Assembly: GCA_023398105.1 (NCBI GenBank)
Contig: JAEWST010000116.1
Location: 1 to 7,950, forward strand
Length of the DNA stretch: 7,950 nt
From: Bacillota bacterium
GTDB lineage: Bacteria > Bacillota > Clostridia > Acetivibrionales > DSM-1351
Reading direction: 5' to 3'
The notes beneath the pieces were generated by a model that was given only the letters and a program-made list of their open reading frames with translations, made no database searches and had not been told where the DNA came from. This document shows, in pieces, positions 6,442 through 7,950 of this stretch (position 1 is its first letter; every line of letters starts with the position of its first letter). The position numbers and the translations under genes were made by a program.

Positions 6442-6517
6442 TTAAGTAATAACTCAACTTTCCCATATGAAAAGTCTATCGGTGTGAGAGACTTATAAAT
6501 GGTTTGTTGCAAAAATA
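6442..6517 (-). repeat. Right copy of the ~76-bp inverted dispersed repeat
   Basis: Read on the minus strand, this segment matches plus-strand 251-325 at about 82% (62 of 76 columns). It lies in the leader of ymdB and ends four bases before the ribosome binding site. It produces the spurious in-frame N-terminal extension of that gene. Outer ends of the two copies (251 and 6517) point away from each other, like terminal inverted repeats of a 6.3-kb segment. A dispersed short element present in many genomic copies is the simpler reading. Confidence 0.75.
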
Positions 6518-6621
6518 AATAAAACCAATTTCGTATTTAAAATATGCAAACCAATACATATTTATATTAGTATAATATTATTGTATATTACTACACTGTA
6601 ATTATTATTTTTCTATATAGT

Positions 6622-6651
6622 ATTATAATATATATTACCATAAAAAGTCAT
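6622..6651 (-). promoter_or_regulatory. Candidate promoter for ymdB and downstream genes
   Basis: On the minus strand ATGACT (6651-6646, four of six to TTGACA) is separated by 18 bases from a perfect TATAAT (6627-6622). It lies just after the rny terminator in a block of only about 16% GC (6541-6660), which also holds other TATA-like hexamers. The predicted leader is about 190 bases long and shows no recognisable riboswitch. Confidence 0.35.
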
Positions 6652-6655
6652 TGCA

Positions 6656-6708
6656 TATTTAAATAAACAAAAAAGCGTGATTTCCACGCTTTCTTGTTTA
6701 TTTAAATA
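6656..6708 (-). terminator. Long intrinsic terminator after rny
   Basis: Arms 6656-6679 and 6685-6708 pair at 23 of 24 positions (single A/C mismatch at 6671/6693) around a 5-base loop. The core is AAAGCGTG/CACGCTTT. On the minus strand the stem is followed by TTTTTTGTTTATTT. The base of the stem lies two bases from the rny stop codon. The near-symmetrical A/T arms would let it work in both directions. Confidence 0.9.
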
Positions 6709-6710
6709 AA

Positions 6711-7950
6711 TTACTTAGCATATTCAATAGTTCTTGTTTCTCTAAGCATAGTAACCTTAATTTGTCCAGGGTACTCAAGCTCATCTTCAATCTTCTTTGT
6801 TATTTCTCTTGCTTTTAGAACCATATCAGCATCATTTACAACCTCAGGCTTAACCATAATTCTGATTTCTCTACCTGCTTGAATTGCAAAGCACTTATCA
6901 ACTCCCTCAAAGGAATTTGCAATCTCTTCGAGTTTTTCTAATCGTTTGATATATGACTCTAATGTTTCTCTTCTAGCTCCAGGTCTAGCAGCAGAAATTG
7001 AATCAGCCGCCTGAACCAGCACAGAAATAATACTTGTAGCCTCAACATCTCCATGATGAGATAATATTGCATTGATAACATCTGCGCCTTCTTTGTATTT
7101 CTTTACTATATCAGCGCCGATAGTGACATGCGAACCTTCAACTTCATGGTCAATTGCTTTACCTATGTCATGGAGCAAACCCGCTCTTTTTGCAAGAGGA
7201 ATATCGACTCCTAACTCAGCAGCCATAACACCTGCTAAATAAGACACTTCTATTGAATGGTTAAGTACATTTTGTCCATAACTAGTTCTAAACTTCAATT
7301 TGCCAAGCAATCTTATAAGCTCAGGATGCAAACCATGTACACCTGTTTCAAATGCAGCGTTATCACCAGCTTCTCGGATTGTATTGTCTACTTCCTTCTT
7401 AGACTTTTCAACCATTTCTTCTATTCTAGCTGGATGAATTCGTCCATCAAGAATTAATTTTTCAAGAGTTAATCTTGCAACTTCCCTGCGAATAGGGTCA
7501 AACCCTGATAAAATTACCGCTTCAGGTGTATCATCAATAATTAAATCAAATCCTGTTAAGGTCTCTAGAGTTCGAATATTTCTTCCCTCACGACCAATAA
7601 TTCTACCCTTCATCTCATCATTAGGCAAAGGTACAACAGAAACTGTGGCTTCAGATACATGATCAGCTGCACATTTTTGAATTGCTGTCGCCAAAATATC
7701 CTTGGCTCTTCTGTCTGCTTCTTGTTTAGTATTCATCTCTATCTCTTTAATAAGAGCAGCAGATTCGTGCTTTACTTCATTTTCAACATTTCTTAGCAAA
7801 TACTCTTTGGCATCTTCAACGGACAAACCAGATATTCTCTCTAGTTCCTCTGTTTGCTTTCTAACAAGTTCTTCTGTGCGCTCCTGCATAAGTTCAAGCT
7901 CTTTTGTCTTTTTGTTCAGAGCTTCATCTTTCTGCTCAAGTGCCTCTACC
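6711..7950 (-). CDS. rny: Ribonuclease Y, N-terminus beyond the window
   Basis: The frame is open to the window edge, with about 412 residues visible of a family usually near 515-520. The missing part would be the N-terminal membrane anchor and the start of the coiled coil. RNase Y is a membrane-bound endoribonuclease that starts mRNA decay in Firmicutes. The visible part begins with a charged coiled coil (ALEQKDEALNKKTKELELMQERTEELVRK onward). A KH RNA-binding domain follows with GRIIGREGRNIR at about 7572-7607. The HD domain comes next, with HSIEVSYLAG and the catalytic pair in LLHDIGK (about 7161-7181), then SHVTIGAD and ILSHHGD. The C-terminus IKVTMLRETRTIEYAK is typical of the family. 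No frame break is seen. An ATG at 7889 is internal and not the start, since coiled-coil sequence continues upstream. The gene ends in the strong hairpin at 6656-6708. Confidence 0.96.
   Translation of the reverse strand, partial: VEALEQKDEALNKKTKELELMQERTEELVRKQTEELERISGLSVEDAKEYLLRNVENEVKHESAALIKEIEMNTKQEADRRAKDILATAIQKCAADHVSEATVSVVPLPNDEMKGRIIGREGRNIRTLETLTGFDLIIDDTPEAVILSGFDPIRREVARLTLEKLILDGRIHPARIEEMVEKSKKEVDNTIREAGDNAAFETGVHGLHPELIRLLGKLKFRTSYGQNVLNHSIEVSYLAGVMAAELGVDIPLAKRAGLLHDIGKAIDHEVEGSHVTIGADIVKKYKEGADVINAILSHHGDVEATSIISVLVQAADSISAARPGARRETLESYIKRLEKLEEIANSFEGVDKCFAIQAGREIRIMVKPEVVNDADMVLKAREITKKIEDELEYPGQIKVTMLRETRTIEYAK

Noticed and set aside
251..6517. Composite transposon bounded by the inverted repeats
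   Set aside because: The enclosed segment holds core genes (lspA, ymdB, pgeF) in an ordinary order and no transposase, so independent copies of a dispersed repeat are more likely.

Overview
The window looks like chromosomal DNA of a low-GC, Gram-positive, clostridia-type Firmicute. The base composition is AT-rich, Shine-Dalgarno sites are strong and of the GGAGG type, an intrinsic terminator is present, and the proteins are of clear Firmicute type (ribonuclease Y, YmdB-like phosphodiesterase, lipoprotein signal peptidase). All six genes lie on the minus strand, so transcription runs from the right edge to the left.

Right to left: rny (6711-7950, N-terminus cut off by the window edge) ends in a very long hairpin terminator (6656-6708). 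An extremely AT-rich spacer with a promoter candidate follows. Then comes a housekeeping run: a ymdB-type metallophosphoesterase (5640-6425, TTG start), pgeF/YfiH-type (4722-5588), a lipoprotein substrate-binding protein of ABC transporter family 5 (2906-4606), and lspA (2251-2745). Two adjacent hairpins sit between the lipoprotein gene and lspA, so lspA may be partly uncoupled. LspA is the peptidase that would process the lipoprotein encoded just upstream.

After lspA comes an accessory two-gene unit with its own -10 box. It encodes an ABC/OLD-like AAA ATPase (1110-2168) and a TOPRIM-fold protein (322-1113), which overlap by 4 bp (ATGA). This ATPase plus TOPRIM layout matches the logic of PARIS (AriA/AriB) and of split OLD-type anti-phage systems. 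It is the most interesting content of the window.

The left 320 bases hold no gene. Bases 1-120 are GC-rich (about 49%) and fold into two hairpins, resembling the 3' end of an IS200/IS605 (TnpB/omega-RNA) element. Composition drops sharply to about 21% GC right after base 120. Bases 251-325 are about 82% identical to the reverse strand of 6442-6517. This inverted pair of roughly 76-bp repeats is explained by no gene; one copy ends on the stop codon of the TOPRIM gene and the other ends just upstream of the ymdB ribosome binding site.
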